Of a stretch of 64,000 nt of DNA, positions 1 through 10,199 are shown piece by piece. Each line of letters begins with the position of its first letter. The first letter of the stretch is position 1. The translations under genes and the position numbers were made by a program. Below the pieces are notes generated by a model. That model did not search any database. It saw nothing but the letters and a program-made list of their open reading frames with translations, and was not told the origin of the DNA. This stretch comes from Tropicibacter oceani (GTDB lineage: Bacteria; Pseudomonadota; Alphaproteobacteria; Rhodobacterales; Rhodobacteraceae), in contig NZ_CP124616.1 of NCBI RefSeq assembly GCF_029958925.1, forward strand, positions 1,550,001 through 1,614,000, given 5' to 3'.

Positions 1-1953
1 ATCCTCCATCCCGCCTTCGAGCGCGCGGCGTGTCTGGCGATAAAGCGCACGCAGCAGCGCGGCCTTCCAGTTGTTCCAGGTGCCCGGCCCGACGCCGCGA
101 ATGTCGCAGACCGTCAGCACACACAAAAGGTCTAGCCGTTCGCGGGTTTTCACCGCCTTGGCAAAGTCGCGCACGGTGCGCGGATCGGCGATGTCGCGTT
201 TCTGCGCCATGTCGGACATCAGCAGGTGATGGCGCACCAGCCATTCGGCGGTTTCGGCCTCTTTCTTGTTCAGGCCAAGGCGCGGCGCGACCTTGCGGGT
301 GATGCGCGCGCCCAGGATCGAATGATCCTCGTCCTGGCCCTTGCCGATGTCATGCAACAGCAGGGCGACATACAGCACCCTGCGGTTGATGCCTTCGGCC
401 AGGATGGTCGAGGCAACGGGCAGCTCTTCCTTCAGGTGGCCCAGCTCGATCTCGGACAGGTTCCAGATACATTGGATGATGTGTTCGTCCACCGTGTAGT
501 GGTGGTACATGTTGAACTGCATCATCGCCACGATGGGCGCGAATTCGGGGATGAAGGCGGCCAGCACGCCCAGTTCGTTCATCCGGCGCAGGGCGCGGTC
601 CGGGTTGCCATGCTTGAGCAGCAGCCCAAGGAACAGCTTTTGCGCCTCCTTGTCGTTGCGCATCCCTTCGTCGATCAGGTTCAGGTTGGCCTTGACCAGC
701 CGCATGGCGCCGGGATGGATCAAAAGCCCGGTGCGCAGCGCCTCTTCGAAGATGCTGAGCAGGTTCAGCTTGTCCGCCAGAAAGGCCTTGTTGTCGCTGA
801 TGGCCAGGCGATTGTTCACCACCTTGTAACCCTGCTTGACCTTGGGCTGGCGTTTGAAGATGCGCTGGAACAGCGGCGCGCCCTTGGTATGGTCCGCCTC
901 GAGCGAGGTCAGCAGGATGCGTGTCACATCGCCCACCGCCGTGGCGTTGCGGAAATAGTCCTGCATGAACCATTCCACGGCCCGCCGCCCGCCGCGGTCG
1001 TTGTATCCCATGCGTGCCGCCATCTCGACCTGCATGTCAAAGCTGAGCACCTCGTTCGCGCGGCCCGAGGCCAGGTGCAGGTGACAGCGCACCGCCCACA
1101 AGAACCGTTCGGCCTGGCAAAAGCCGTCGTATTCCTCGGGGCGGAACACGCCCTTGGCGACCAGTTCGGACACATCGTCGGTGTGGTGGACGTACTTGAT
1201 GATCCAGAACAGCGATTGCAGGTCACGCAGGCCGCCCTTGCCTTCCTTGACGTTGGGTTCGACCATGTAGCGCTGGCCCTGCTTTTCGTGGCGGGCGTCG
1301 CGTTCCTCCAGCTTGGCCTCGACGAACTCGCGCTCGGTGCCTTCGAACAGGTCGCGCCAAAGGCGGGTGTCCAGATCCTTGGCCAGCGGCGCGTGCCCGA
1401 TCACAAAGCGGTGTTCCAGCATGGCGGTGCGGATGGTGAAATCCTCGGCGCCAAGGCGCAGGCAATCCTTTACCGTGCGGGACGAATGACCAACCTTCAG
1501 CCGCAGATCCCACAGGATATACAGCATCGATTCAATGACGCTTTCGGCCCAGGGGGTGATCTTGTAGGGGGTCAGGAACAGCAGGTCGACATCGGAAAAG
1601 GGCGCCATTTCGCCCCGGCCATAGCCACCCACCGCCATCACGGCCAGCCGTTCGCCTTCGGTGGGGACGGGCAGGCGGTGCAGTTGCTGGGTCGCGACCT
1701 CGAAGGTCAGGCGCACGATGCCGTCGGTCAGCCAGGTATAGGACCGGGTGGTCCGCCGCGATCCAAAGGGTTCCTTTTCAAAGGCGGCAGCGATCTTTTC
1801 GCGCCCCTTTTTCTGGGCTTCGGACAGGATCTGGACTGTGATCTTGCGAATGTCGGCCTCGGCTGCGTCGGCGGGAAAGGCGCCGAACAGGCTTGCGCGC
1901 AGGGCCGGAAGGTCGAAGATATCGGATGCCGGCGCGATCAGATCGTCCGGCAT
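1..1953 (-). CDS. glnD: Bifunctional uridylyltransferase/uridylyl-removing enzyme GlnD, 3' part beyond the window
   Basis: GlnD senses glutamine and adds or removes UMP on PII proteins, controlling nitrogen assimilation. The frame runs open from an ATG at 1953 to the window edge, giving 651 codons of a family usually about 900 or more residues long. The nucleotidyltransferase signature GGYGRGEMAPFSDVD is at residues 109-123, with metal-binding Asp121 and Asp123. The GlnD linker region follows, and the HD-domain motif HDIGKGQDEDHS lies close to the edge. The C-terminal ACT domains must lie outside the window. The start is 28 nt after the stop of the upstream lipoprotein gene, so the two are probably co-transcribed. 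Confidence 0.97.
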   Translation of the reverse strand, partial: MPDDLIAPASDIFDLPALRASLFGAFPADAAEADIRKITVQILSEAQKKGREKIAAAFEKEPFGSRRTTRSYTWLTDGIVRLTFEVATQQLHRLPVPTEGERLAVMAVGGYGRGEMAPFSDVDLLFLTPYKITPWAESVIESMLYILWDLRLKVGHSSRTVKDCLRLGAEDFTIRTAMLEHRFVIGHAPLAKDLDTRLWRDLFEGTEREFVEAKLEERDARHEKQGQRYMVEPNVKEGKGGLRDLQSLFWIIKYVHHTDDVSELVAKGVFRPEEYDGFCQAERFLWAVRCHLHLASGRANEVLSFDMQVEMAARMGYNDRGGRRAVEWFMQDYFRNATAVGDVTRILLTSLEADHTKGAPLFQRIFKRQPKVKQGYKVVNNRLAISDNKAFLADKLNLLSIFEEALRTGLLIHPGAMRLVKANLNLIDEGMRNDKEAQKLFLGLLLKHGNPDRALRRMNELGVLAAFIPEFAPIVAMMQFNMYHHYTVDEHIIQCIWNLSEIELGHLKEELPVASTILAEGINRRVLYVALLLHDIGKGQDEDHSILGARITRKVAPRLGLNKKEAETAEWLVRHHLLMSDMAQKRDIADPRTVRDFAKAVKTRERLDLLCVLTVCDIRGVGPGTWNNWKAALLRALYRQTRRALEGGMED

Positions 1954-1981
1954 CCGGTCTGTTTGGTTTTCGAGGTCAGGC

Positions 1982-3175
1982 TCAGAAGCCGGCGCCGCCG
2001 AAGTTGCTTGGGGCAGGGTCAAGGATCACCACCTGTTTGTTGCGCACGGTCGCAACGGCCAGCCCACGCTGGTTGGTACCGTCCGACATCAGACGGAATA
2101 CACCGCTCACGCCGGTAAAACCAGTGCTGCGGGTCAGGGCCGCGCCGGTCAAAGCGTCACCCCTGCCTTGCGCGGCCAGCGCGCCGATGGCGGCGACACC
2201 GTCATAGGCCAGGCCCGCCAGCGGGTGCGGCGCGCTGCCATAGGCGGCGGCATAGCGGCTGTTGAACGCGTCCTGCGCCGCCTGGTTGGGCAGCGTGAAC
2301 CAGGCGCCTTCGGCACCGGGCAGATCGAAAAGATCGGGGCGCACGTCGAACCGGGTCAGCCCGATATACTGGACCGAACCGGGGGCGGCGCCGTTTTCCG
2401 GCAGCATGCTCAGCAGCATCGGCATCGCAGCGTTGGTGGCATCCGTGGTGATAAAGATCGACTCGGCCCCGGCCTGCTTGGCAACTGCGCCCGCAGATTG
2501 TGCCGCGGCGGTCACGCCTTCGACCGAAAGGGTATAGGCTTCCGAGCTGAGCACCTGAACTCCGGCCGAGGTTGCGGCCTGCTGGATCGCGACCTTGCCG
2601 AACTGGCCCGGCACGTCGTCGGAATGGACGATCACGACGCTGTCCTTGCCTTGCCCCTTGGCGTATTTCATCAGGCGCTGCGCGGTGTTGGCAAATGTCG
2701 GCCCAAGAACAAAGACGTTGCCGCCCGCGATCGAGGGGTTGTTGGAAAAGCTCAGGACGTTGACGCCTTCGTCGGCGACGGCAAGGCCGGCAGCGTTTGC
2801 CGCTTCGCCGAACAGCGGACCAAGGATGATCTTGGCACCCTCATCGACGGCGCGCTGCGCCTGCGCGGCGGCCGTGCTGGAATTGCCGGCCGTGTCATAG
2901 ACCCGCAGGTCGACCTTGGCGCCTTTGAGTTCCGAGATCGCAAGGCGCGTGGCGTTTTCCAGGGCCTGCGCCACCGGGCCTGCACCGGGGTCGGATTTGG
3001 GCACCAGCAGCGCGACCTGGATCGGCTTGTTCGGGTCGATCTTGGGACCGCCGGTTGATGCGCCGCCCCCCGCCGAGGGAATCATCGTGGCATCACAGGC
3101 GGATAGCCAGACAGCGGCAAGAATGGCTGCTGCGGGGCGTAACGCCTTGCGCATGGGGGACAAAACAGCAAACAT
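1982..3175 (-). CDS. Penicillin-binding protein activator lipoprotein (LpoA / periplasmic-binding-protein fold)
   Basis: The product is a predicted 397-residue lipoprotein of the penicillin-binding-protein activator family, which resembles type I periplasmic binding proteins. From the chosen ATG at 3175 there is a hydrophobic signal and a lipobox LSAC with Cys27. The segment IQVALLVPKSDPGAGPVAQALENA then begins the binding-protein fold. GAGGGAG lies about 10 nt upstream of 3175; a second ATG at 3154 is possible. The longer open frame to 3337 overlaps the divergent rsmI and is unlikely to be used. By family analogy it would stimulate outer-membrane-side peptidoglycan synthases; a binding role in transport is an alternative. 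Confidence 0.85.
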   Translation of the reverse strand: MFAVLSPMRKALRPAAAILAAVWLSACDATMIPSAGGGASTGGPKIDPNKPIQVALLVPKSDPGAGPVAQALENATRLAISELKGAKVDLRVYDTAGNSSTAAAQAQRAVDEGAKIILGPLFGEAANAAGLAVADEGVNVLSFSNNPSIAGGNVFVLGPTFANTAQRLMKYAKGQGKDSVVIVHSDDVPGQFGKVAIQQAATSAGVQVLSSEAYTLSVEGVTAAAQSAGAVAKQAGAESIFITTDATNAAMPMLLSMLPENGAAPGSVQYIGLTRFDVRPDLFDLPGAEGAWFTLPNQAAQDAFNSRYAAAYGSAPHPLAGLAYDGVAAIGALAAQGRGDALTGAALTRSTGFTGVSGVFRLMSDGTNQRGLAVATVRNKQVVILDPAPSNFGGAGF

Positions 3176-3264
3176 GGACGGCGAACTCCCTCGTTGTCGG
3201 GCGCGGGCGTGGATCGCCCGTGCGAGATTGCGTGCGAATATAACCAAGCCATGTGAGGGGTCCA

Positions 3265-4140
3265 GTGACGATTGAGGGGAAAAAAGGCGCTTTGACGCCG
3301 GGGTTGTATCTTGTCGCGACGCCCATCGGGAATGCACGCGATATCACCCTGAGAACGCTGGACATTTTGCGGGACGCCGATGTGCTGACCGCCGAGGACA
3401 CGCGCAGCCTTCGGCGATTGTTGGACATCCACGGGGTCGCTTTGGGCGATCGCCCGCTGGTTTCCTACCATGATCACAGCAGTGCAAAGGTGCGCGACCG
3501 GATCATCGCGGCGCTGGAGGCAGGGCAATCGGTGGCCTATGCCTCCGAGGCGGGCACGCCGATGATTTCCGATCCCGGCTTTGATCTGATGCGCGCCGCA
3601 CAATTGGCCGGGTATCCGGCAACCAGTGCGCCGGGGCCCTCGGCGGTCGTGACGGCGCTGACCCTGGCCGGATTGCCGACCGACCGGTTTCTGTTTGCCG
3701 GATTCCTGCCCAATGCTTCGGGGGCGCGCAAGAAGGCGCTGACCGAATTGCGCGGCGTTCCGGCCACGCTGGTAACCTACGAATCCCCCAAACGGCTGGG
3801 CGCCATGCTGCGCGACGCGGCCGAGGTGCTGGGCGCCGAACGCCCCGCCGCCGTCTGCCGCGAGTTGACCAAGAAATTCGAAGAGGTCCGGCGCGGTACC
3901 CTGACCGAACTGGCCGATCACTATTCGGACGCGCAGGCGCGCGGCGAAATCGTCGTGCTGATCGGCAAGGGCGATTCAGACTCTGTTAGCGAAACCGACC
4001 TAGAGTCCGAGGTGCGCAAGGCGCTGGAAACCATGTCGGTGCGTGATGCGGCGGACTATGTCTCGGCCCGGCTGGGGGTGAAACGACGTGCGGTGTATCA
4101 GCTGGCCATGCAGATGGAATCGGAGCAGGGGGATGCCTGA
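3265..4140 (+). CDS. rsmI: 16S rRNA (cytidine(1402)-2'-O)-methyltransferase
   Basis: RsmI 2'-O-methylates C1402 in the decoding centre of 16S rRNA using S-adenosylmethionine. The N-terminus carries the tetrapyrrole-methylase-fold signature GLYLVATPIGNARDITLR followed by AEDTRS. SYHDHS, SEAGTPMISDPG and PGPSAVVTAL then follow in the family order. No ATG is available: GTG at 3265 is preceded closely by GAGGGG, whereas the GTG at 3253 has no ribosome-binding site, so 3265 is preferred. The stop overlaps the next start as TGATG, linking it to the yraN-like gene. It is divergent from the lipoprotein gene. Confidence 0.95.
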   Translation: MTIEGKKGALTPGLYLVATPIGNARDITLRTLDILRDADVLTAEDTRSLRRLLDIHGVALGDRPLVSYHDHSSAKVRDRIIAALEAGQSVAYASEAGTPMISDPGFDLMRAAQLAGYPATSAPGPSAVVTALTLAGLPTDRFLFAGFLPNASGARKKALTELRGVPATLVTYESPKRLGAMLRDAAEVLGAERPAAVCRELTKKFEEVRRGTLTELADHYSDAQARGEIVVLIGKGDSDSVSETDLESEVRKALETMSVRDAADYVSARLGVKRRAVYQLAMQMESEQGDA

Positions 4141-4541
4141 TGGCAACACCGCAAGGGGTGGCGCGCGACCCAAGGAACCGGCAATCGCGCGGGCAAACCA
4201 GCCACTTTGCCGGCCATGCCGCCGAGGAAAACATCGCGCGTGACTACGAGGGGCGCGGATACCCCATCGTGCACCGCCGCTGGCGCGGCAAGGGCGGTGA
4301 GATCGACCTGATCGCGCAGGATGGCGCGGGTTTTGTCTTTGTCGAGGTCAAGCAAAGCCGCTCTTTCGACCGCGCCGCGTCCCATGTCAGCCCGCGGCAG
4401 ATGCTCCGATTGCAGACCGCGGCCGAGGAATTTCTGGGCTCTCAGCCCCTTGGCGCGCTGACCGACGTGCGCTTTGATGTGGCCCTGGTGGACGGGCGCG
4501 GCGATATTCGGGTCATCGAGAATGCCTTTGGTCAGTTCTGA
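4140..4541 (+). CDS. yraN: YraN family (UPF0102) endonuclease-like protein
   Basis: The product is a 133-residue protein with the YraN pattern: GHAAEENIARDYEGRGYPIVHRRWRG, then GGEIDLIAQDG and VFVEVKQS. The E-x-D...E-V-K arrangement is a PD-(D/E)XK nuclease-like core. The family's cellular role is not settled. It starts inside the rsmI stop codon (TGATG), the usual rsmI-yraN coupling in proteobacteria. gshB follows after 58 nt. Confidence 0.9.
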   Translation: MATPQGVARDPRNRQSRGQTSHFAGHAAEENIARDYEGRGYPIVHRRWRGKGGEIDLIAQDGAGFVFVEVKQSRSFDRAASHVSPRQMLRLQTAAEEFLGSQPLGALTDVRFDVALVDGRGDIRVIENAFGQF

Positions 4542-4599
4542 GCGGCATTGAACCTGCGCGCCGGTTGCGCCATCTATGCAAGGCAACCGGAGACTGCCC

Positions 4600-5535
4600 A
4601 TGAAAATCGCCTTTCAGATGGACCCGATCACAGGGGTCAATATCAACGCCGACAGTTCCTTTCGCCTGGCCGAAGAGGCGCAGAACCGCGGGCACGAGCT
4701 GTTTTACTACGGCCCGGACCACCTGGCCTATGAAGAGGGGCGCATCACCGCGCGCGGGCACTGGATGACCGTTCAGCGCGTCGCCGGGACACCCGCCATT
4801 CTGGGCGACGAGGTCAAGGTCGACCTTGCCGAGATGGACGTGGTCTGGCTGCGCCAGGACCCGCCCTTTGACATGCATTACATCACATCGACCCACCTTC
4901 TGGACCGGCTCAAAGGGCAGGCGCTGGTGGTGAACGACCCGTTCTGGGTGCGCAATTTCCCGGAAAAACTGCTGGTTCTGGATTTCCCCGACCTGACGCC
5001 GCCGACCACCATCGCGCGCGATCTGCAGACCATCCGCGAATTCAAGGCCAAGCACGGCGATATCATCCTCAAACCGCTTTACGGCAATGGCGGCGCCGGG
5101 GTGTTCCGGCTGGATGCCAACGACAAGAACCTGTCGTCGCTGCACGAATTGTTCACCGGTTTTTCGCGCGAACCGCTGATCGCGCAGAAATACCTGCCGG
5201 ACGTGACGGCGGGTGACAAACGCGTGATCCTTGTCGACGGCGAACCGGTCGGCGCGATCAACCGCGTGCCCGCAGCAGGCGAGGTCCGCTCGAACATGCA
5301 CGTGGGCGGGCGCCCGGAAAAAATCGACCTGACCGCCCGCGACCGCGAGATCTGCGCCGCCATCGGACCCACCCTGCGCGATCGGGGGCAGGTGTTCGTG
5401 GGCATCGACGTGATCGGCAACTACCTGACCGAGATCAACGTGACTTCGCCCACCGGCATTCAGGAACTGGAGCGGTTTGACGGCATCAACGTCGCCGAAA
5501 AGATCTGGCAGGCGATCGAGGCCAAGCTGACATGA
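4600..5535 (+). CDS. gshB: Glutathione synthetase
   Basis: This ATP-grasp enzyme joins gamma-glutamylcysteine and glycine in the second step of glutathione synthesis. [20 protein letters not shown] is the family N-terminus. [16 protein letters not shown] contributes to ATP binding, and [23 protein letters not shown] is the C-terminal metal/ATP region. The ATG at 4600 has GGAG about 9 nt upstream; the frame extends to 4576 but with no better signal. The length of 311 residues is normal. The stop overlaps the next start by 4 nt (ATGA). Confidence 0.96.
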   Translation: MKIAFQMDPITGVNINADSSFRLAEEAQNRGHELFYYGPDHLAYEEGRITARGHWMTVQRVAGTPAILGDEVKVDLAEMDVVWLRQDPPFDMHYITSTHLLDRLKGQALVVNDPFWVRNFPEKLLVLDFPDLTPPTTIARDLQTIREFKAKHGDIILKPLYGNGGAGVFRLDANDKNLSSLHELFTGFSREPLIAQKYLPDVTAGDKRVILVDGEPVGAINRVPAAGEVRSNMHVGGRPEKIDLTARDREICAAIGPTLRDRGQVFVGIDVIGNYLTEINVTSPTGIQELERFDGINVAEKIWQAIEAKLT

Positions 5536-6431
5536 GCTGGCAGCTGAGGCTGCTGAACGTGCAGCTTCGGCTGGTGGCAAAGCGCACCTTGGCGCGCTTG
5601 CCCGACGTGGCGACCGCGCGGCGGCGCCTGGACGCGGGCGCGCGCTGGAGCTTTCGCCCGACGCCCTTGACCCGGCATTTCGTGCGCCCCGGGGATCTGC
5701 ACTGGATCGGGTCGGGCCCGGCCCAGGCGGGGCGGGTGATCCTGTATTTTCATGGCGGTGGCTATATTGCCGGCAGCCCCTCGACACACGAGGGCATGAT
5801 CGCGCGCATCGCCCGCCTGTCCGGTATCGAGGTGTGCGCCCCGCAGTATCGCTTGGCCCCTGATACGCCCTTTCCCGGCGCGCACGACGATGCCTTGGCC
5901 GCTTGGGACCAACTGCAGGCCATGGGGTATGCGCCCGGCGACATCGTGCTTGGTGGCGATTCGGCTGGCGGCGGTCTGGCCTTGGCGCTTTTGGCGCAGC
6001 TTTGCGCCCGGGGCGAGCCGCCGCGCGCAATCTTTGCCATGTCGCCCTGGACCGATCTGACCCTGTCCGGCGCCAGCCTTTCGGAAAACGCCAAACGTGA
6101 TGCGATGTTGCCCGTCGGCCGGATCGAAGAGTTGCGTGAATACTATCTGCAGGGCGCGGATGCGGATGACCCGCGTGCATCCCCCTTGTTTGCGGATTTC
6201 CCGGGCTGTCCGCCCGTCTTGCTGCATTATTCGATGTCCGAAGTTCTGCGCGACGACACATTGCGCATGGAAAAGCACTTGCAGGCGCAGGGCGCCGAGG
6301 TCGACGTCGAGGCACAAGAAGATGCGCCGCACGTCTGGCACCTGTTTGACGGCTGGATACCCGAGGCGCGGGACAGCCTGCGGCGCATCGCGCGGTTTGT
6401 TCAGGTCTCTTTCGAGGACACGAGCCGATAG
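5532..6431 (+). CDS. Alpha/beta hydrolase of the hormone-sensitive-lipase family
   Basis: The product is a 299-residue carboxylesterase-like protein. [10 protein letters not shown] at residues 74-83 is the oxyanion-hole signature and GDSAGG centres on nucleophile Ser144. Asp241 or Asp242 in VLRDD and His267 in DAPHVWH complete the triad. There is no signal peptide, so it is probably cytoplasmic. The substrate is not evident. It overlaps gshB by 4 nt and is probably translationally coupled. Its last 31 nt overlap the end of the convergent ComM-like gene. Confidence 0.9.
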   Translation: MSWQLRLLNVQLRLVAKRTLARLPDVATARRRLDAGARWSFRPTPLTRHFVRPGDLHWIGSGPAQAGRVILYFHGGGYIAGSPSTHEGMIARIARLSGIEVCAPQYRLAPDTPFPGAHDDALAAWDQLQAMGYAPGDIVLGGDSAGGGLALALLAQLCARGEPPRAIFAMSPWTDLTLSGASLSENAKRDAMLPVGRIEELREYYLQGADADDPRASPLFADFPGCPPVLLHYSMSEVLRDDTLRMEKHLQAQGAEVDVEAQEDAPHVWHLFDGWIPEARDSLRRIARFVQVSFEDTSR

Positions 6432-7915
6432 CTTAGCGCCTCGGCCAGGTGGGGGCGTTGGATGGCCTTTGCGCCATCCAGATCGGCGATGGTCCGGGCG
6501 ACGCGCAACACCCTGTGATAGCCGCGCGCCGACAGGCCGAACCGCTCGGCTGCCTTGTTCATCAAATCGCGGGTTTCGCTGTCCAGCGTGGCGATCTCTT
6601 CCAGGTGCTGGCCTTCGGCGTCGGCATTGGTGCGCATCCCCGGGGCGCCGGCAAAGCGCACGTCCTGGATGGCGCGCGCGGCGGCGACGCGGGCCGCCAC
6701 GGTTGCCGATGTATCCCCGGACGGCGGCAGGTCGAGATCGGAAAACCCGACCGGAGGCACCTCGATCCGTAAATCGAACCGGTCCATCAGGGGGCCGGAA
6801 ATGCGGCCAAGGTAGTCTTCGCCGCAGATCGGGGCGCGGGAACAGGCGCGCGCAGGGTCTGACAGGTAGCCGCATTTGCAGGGGTTGGCCGCCGCCATCA
6901 GCATGAAGCGGCTGGGATAGCGGATATGGGCATTGGCCCGGGCGATCATCACCTCGCCGGTTTCGATTGGCTGGCGCAGGGTTTCCAGCGTTGCGCGGGC
7001 GAATTCGGGGAATTCGTCCAGGAACAGCACGCCGTTGTGGGCCAGGCTGATCTCTCCGGGTTTGGCATTGCGCCCGCCGCCCACGATGGCCGCCATCGAG
7101 GCCGTGTGATGCGGTTCGCGAAACGGGCGGGCGCGGGAAATGCCGCCTTCGTCCAGCAAACCTGCCAGCGAATGGATCATCGAGGTTTCCAGTGCCTCGA
7201 CGGGGGACAGGGGCGGCAGGATGCCGGGCGAACGCTTGGCCAGCATGGATTTGCCCGACCCGGGCGTGCCCACAAGCAACATGTGGTGACGCCCCGCCGC
7301 GGCGATTTCCATCGCGCGTTTGGCGCGTTCCTGGCCCTTGACGTCGCGCAGGTCGCGGGTGCTGTTGCCCATGTCGACCTCGCCGGGGGTGGCCGGGTCC
7401 AACACCGCCTTGCCGGTGAAATGCTGGACCACGTCCAGCAGCGTGCTTGCCCCGATGACATTGCAGGCGGCGACCCAGGCCGCCTCGGCCCCCGAGGCGC
7501 GCGGGCACAAGAGCGACCGGTCGTCCTGCGCCGCGGCCATGGCGGCCGGCAAGGCTCCGATCACCGGCACAAGCGAGCCATCGAGCGATAATTCCCCCAG
7601 CGCCACGGTCTGCGCCACGGCGTCGCGCGGGATGACGTCCAGTGCGGCCAAAAGGCCAAGCGCGATGGGCAGGTCGAAATGCGACCCCTCTTTTGGCAGG
7701 TCGGCGGGCGACAGGTTGATCGTGATGCGTTTCGACGGCAGGGCGATGGCCATCGACGACAGCGCGGTGCGCACCCTGTCGCGCGCTTCGGACACGGCCT
7801 TGTCGGGCAGGCCGACGATGGAAAAGGCCGGCAGGCCGGGCGTGATGGCGCATTGCACTTCGACCGGGCGGGCCTCGACCCCTTCGAAGGCGACTGTATA
7901 GGCGTGCGCGACCAT
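6401..7915 (-). CDS. comM: YifB/ComM family Mg-chelatase-like AAA ATPase
   Basis: The product has 504 residues, normal for the family. The N-terminal part (MVAHAYTVAFEGVEARPVEVQ, then LPAFSIVGLPDKAVSEARDR) is the Lon-like domain typical of YifB/ComM. A central AAA module has Walker A GTPGSGKS and Walker B VLFLDEFPEF. It is followed by the cysteine segment ANPCKCGYLSDPARAC and the C-terminal Mg-chelatase domain. In naturally transformable bacteria ComM is a helicase promoting branch migration during DNA integration; whether this host is transformable is not shown here. Confidence 0.93.
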   Translation of the reverse strand: MVAHAYTVAFEGVEARPVEVQCAITPGLPAFSIVGLPDKAVSEARDRVRTALSSMAIALPSKRITINLSPADLPKEGSHFDLPIALGLLAALDVIPRDAVAQTVALGELSLDGSLVPVIGALPAAMAAAQDDRSLLCPRASGAEAAWVAACNVIGASTLLDVVQHFTGKAVLDPATPGEVDMGNSTRDLRDVKGQERAKRAMEIAAAGRHHMLLVGTPGSGKSMLAKRSPGILPPLSPVEALETSMIHSLAGLLDEGGISRARPFREPHHTASMAAIVGGGRNAKPGEISLAHNGVLFLDEFPEFARATLETLRQPIETGEVMIARANAHIRYPSRFMLMAAANPCKCGYLSDPARACSRAPICGEDYLGRISGPLMDRFDLRIEVPPVGFSDLDLPPSGDTSATVAARVAAARAIQDVRFAGAPGMRTNADAEGQHLEEIATLDSETRDLMNKAAERFGLSARGYHRVLRVARTIADLDGAKAIQRPHLAEALSYRLVSSKET

Positions 7916-7980
7916 TCCCCGAACTTTCGAAATTGGTTAACGGGGTGAGACTGCGGCAAGCATGGTTAGAGAAGTGTTAA

Positions 7981-8001
7981 CGCCGCCCTGTTTGGGCGGC
8001 G
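7981..8001 (-). terminator. GC-rich hairpin after the arsenite transporter gene
   Basis: CGCCGCCC (7981-7988) and GGGCGGCG (7994-8001) form an 8-bp perfect stem with a 5-nt loop, 20 nt past the stop of the ACR3 gene on the minus strand. The following T-run is weak, so this is a terminator or 3'-end stabiliser by position rather than a textbook intrinsic terminator. Confidence 0.5.
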
Positions 8002-8020
8002 GGGATGCAGGGCGCGGCGT

Positions 8021-9064
8021 TTATGTCGCAAAGCGAGCGCGCGTGCGGTTGGCAAAGGCGACCAGCGACAGCATCACCGGCACTTCGACCAGCACGCCGA
8101 CGACTGTGGCCAGCGCCGCGCCTGAATGCAGGCCGAACAGGCTGATCGCGACGGCCACGGCCAGTTCGAAAAAGTTCGATGTCCCGATCATGGCGCAGGG
8201 GGCGGCGATGCGGTGGGGCACCTTCAGGGCCCAGGCCGCGCCATAGGCCAGGGCAAAGATGCCGTAGCTTTGGATCAGGATCGGAACGGCGATCAGGGCG
8301 ATCACCATCGGGCGCTCCAGGATCACTTCGCCCTGAAGGCCGAACAGGATCATCACCGTGGCGATCAGGCCGATGACCGACAGCGGTTTGACCCGTGCGG
8401 AAAAGGCCTCGATCGCGGTTTTCGACCCCAGCATGCGCCGGGTGATCAGCCCGGCGATCAGCGGCAGCACGACATAAAGCACTGTCGCCAGAACCAGCGT
8501 TTCCCATGGCACGACGATGTCGGTGACGCCCAGTAGAAAGGCGACGATGGGGGCAAAGGCGACGACCATGATCAGATCGTTCACCGAGACCTGGACCAGC
8601 GTATAGGTGGCATCGCCGCGCGTCAGTTGCGACCAGACAAAGACCATGGCCGTACAGGGCGCCGCCCCCAGAAGGATCAGCCCGGCAATGTATTGCGCCG
8701 CGTCCTCGGGGGCGATCCAGGGGGCAAAGACATGCTCGAAGAACAGCACCGCAAGCAGCGCCATGGTAAAGGGCTTGATCAGCCAGTTCACCACCAGCGT
8801 GACGATCAGCCCCTTGGGTTGCCGGGCAACCCCCGCGACAGCGCGGAAATCCACGCCGACCATCATCGGATAGACCATGGCCCAGATCAGCACCGCAACC
8901 ACAAGGTTGATCGAGGCAACCTCGGCCGCGGCCACGGCCTTGACCAGGCCCGGCGCCACGCTCCCGATCCCCATCCCCGCCAGCATGGCGAGGGCGATCC
9001 AGACCGACAGGTAGCGTTCAAAGAAACCGATGGCCTGGTCTGGTTTGGGCGTGCTGGTGGTCAT
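8021..9064 (-). CDS. arsB: ACR3 family arsenite efflux transporter
   Basis: This 347-residue integral membrane protein has about ten hydrophobic segments. The ACR3 motif [19 protein letters not shown] contains the conserved Cys needed for arsenite transport in the family, and NDLIMV and [12 protein letters not shown] are further family motifs. ACR3 exports As(III) driven by the proton gradient. The ATG at 9064 ([10 protein letters not shown]) has GGAAAG upstream; the much longer open frame to 9727 is a shadow over the GST gene. No arsR or arsC lies beside it, so the resistance function is inferred only from family. Confidence 0.9.
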   Translation of the reverse strand: MTTSTPKPDQAIGFFERYLSVWIALAMLAGMGIGSVAPGLVKAVAAAEVASINLVVAVLIWAMVYPMMVGVDFRAVAGVARQPKGLIVTLVVNWLIKPFTMALLAVLFFEHVFAPWIAPEDAAQYIAGLILLGAAPCTAMVFVWSQLTRGDATYTLVQVSVNDLIMVVAFAPIVAFLLGVTDIVVPWETLVLATVLYVVLPLIAGLITRRMLGSKTAIEAFSARVKPLSVIGLIATVMILFGLQGEVILERPMVIALIAVPILIQSYGIFALAYGAAWALKVPHRIAAPCAMIGTSNFFELAVAVAISLFGLHSGAALATVVGVLVEVPVMLSLVAFANRTRARFAT

Positions 9065-9156
9065 GGCTGCGGCTTTCCGGGTCTTGTTGTCGAATCCTTG
9101 CTTTGGGCAGGCATAGCCCCGTTCGTCGCGGCAGAAAACGCCGGAGTGGCACGGTA

Positions 9157-9191
9157 CCCCCACCCGGGCGCGCCGCGCACCCGGGTGGGGG
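9157..9191 (-). terminator. 12-bp perfect inverted repeat between GST and arsenite transporter
   Basis: CCCCCACCCGGG (9157-9168) and CCCGGGTGGGGG (9180-9191) pair perfectly around an 11-nt GC-rich loop, 8 nt past the GST stop. There is no T-run, so it may be a factor-dependent terminator, an mRNA 3' stabiliser or a protein site. Confidence 0.55.
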
Positions 9192-9198
9192 CAGGGTT

Positions 9199-10062
9199 TC
9201 ATGCCTCCAGCAATTGCATGAAGGCGGGCCATGCCTCGGGGTCGGCGACGGTCTTGTCGCGGCAAAAGGCGTTGCAGAACCCAAAGGTGCGGCCCTGCAT
9301 CCGCATCAGATGCGTGACCGGATCGCCGGAATAGGGGCAGGTCTGGTTTTCGGGGGTGCCTGTGTCGGTGGCCTCGGCCGGGATGGGCGCGGGGCCGGGC
9401 CAGGGTTTCTGCGCATGGTCGCGGGCATACCAGGGTAGTGTCGCCCCCTTGGCAAAGCCCATGGCGCGCCAGCGGCGGAAGGCCGGGTCGTTCAGATGCT
9501 GATCGACATAGGCCTGAGCAGGGGCCGAAACGGCAATGCCATAACCCGCGATCCGCGCGGCAACCGGGGCATAAAAGGCATCGGCTGCGCTGTAGTCCCC
9601 GCACAGCCAGGGCCCGTCTGACCGCTTTTGCGCATGGGCCCAAAGCTCCTCGATCCGGGCGATATCGGCCTTGGTCGCATCCGACGGGGTGAAATCGGCA
9701 TAGGCCGTGCGCAGGTTCATCGGGCATTCATTGCGCAAGGCACCAAAGCCCGAATGCATTTCGGCGGCCAGGCTGCGGGCCAGGGCGCGCAGGCCAGGAT
9801 CGGCAGGCCAAAGACCGGCCTCGGGGTGGCGCGAGGCAAGCTCCTCGGCAATGGCCAGGCTGTCCCAGACCACCGCGTCGTCCATCACAAGTGTCGGCAC
9901 AGTCCGGGCCGGAGCATGGCGCGCCATCTGCTGGGCCACGTCCTTGTCCTGAAAATCGACGTTGTGGATGTCGGCGTCGATGCCAAAGCGACGGAACAGC
10001 AGCCAGCCGCGCAAGGACCAGCTGGAATAAGAATAATCACCGATAAAGAGAGCGTAAGCCAT
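9199..10062 (-). CDS. Glutathione S-transferase with cysteine-rich C-terminal tail
   Basis: Residues 1-230 form a GST: thioredoxin-fold start [20 protein letters not shown] with candidate catalytic Ser residues, RTVPTLV with the cis-proline, then a helical domain with [11 protein letters not shown]. After residue 235 comes an extra module, [12 protein letters not shown] followed by [10 protein letters not shown], with Cys242, Cys263 and Cys267. This resembles the C-x(~20)-C-x3-C of TRASH/YHS metal-binding domains. The natural substrate is unknown. It is transcribed divergently from rpoHII. Confidence 0.85.
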   Translation of the reverse strand: MAYALFIGDYSYSSWSLRGWLLFRRFGIDADIHNVDFQDKDVAQQMARHAPARTVPTLVMDDAVVWDSLAIAEELASRHPEAGLWPADPGLRALARSLAAEMHSGFGALRNECPMNLRTAYADFTPSDATKADIARIEELWAHAQKRSDGPWLCGDYSAADAFYAPVAARIAGYGIAVSAPAQAYVDQHLNDPAFRRWRAMGFAKGATLPWYARDHAQKPWPGPAPIPAEATDTGTPENQTCPYSGDPVTHLMRMQGRTFGFCNAFCRDKTVADPEAWPAFMQLLEA

Positions 10063-10199
10063 GGAACCCTTTCCTGTTTGCTGCGTTGACCACGATAGGG
10101 CCGCCTTTGCGGGCAGGGAAATTCAAAATTGCGCGCCTTGCATCACCGATGCTGATGGGTGCCCCGGGGGTCATTGGCGCATCTGGTTTGCGCGAAAAG

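Noticed and set aside
226-3058. Long plus-strand open frames across glnD and the lipoprotein gene
   Set aside because: They are antisense shadows of GC-rich coding DNA. The minus strand encodes recognisable GlnD and lipoprotein sequences, while the plus-strand translations match no family.
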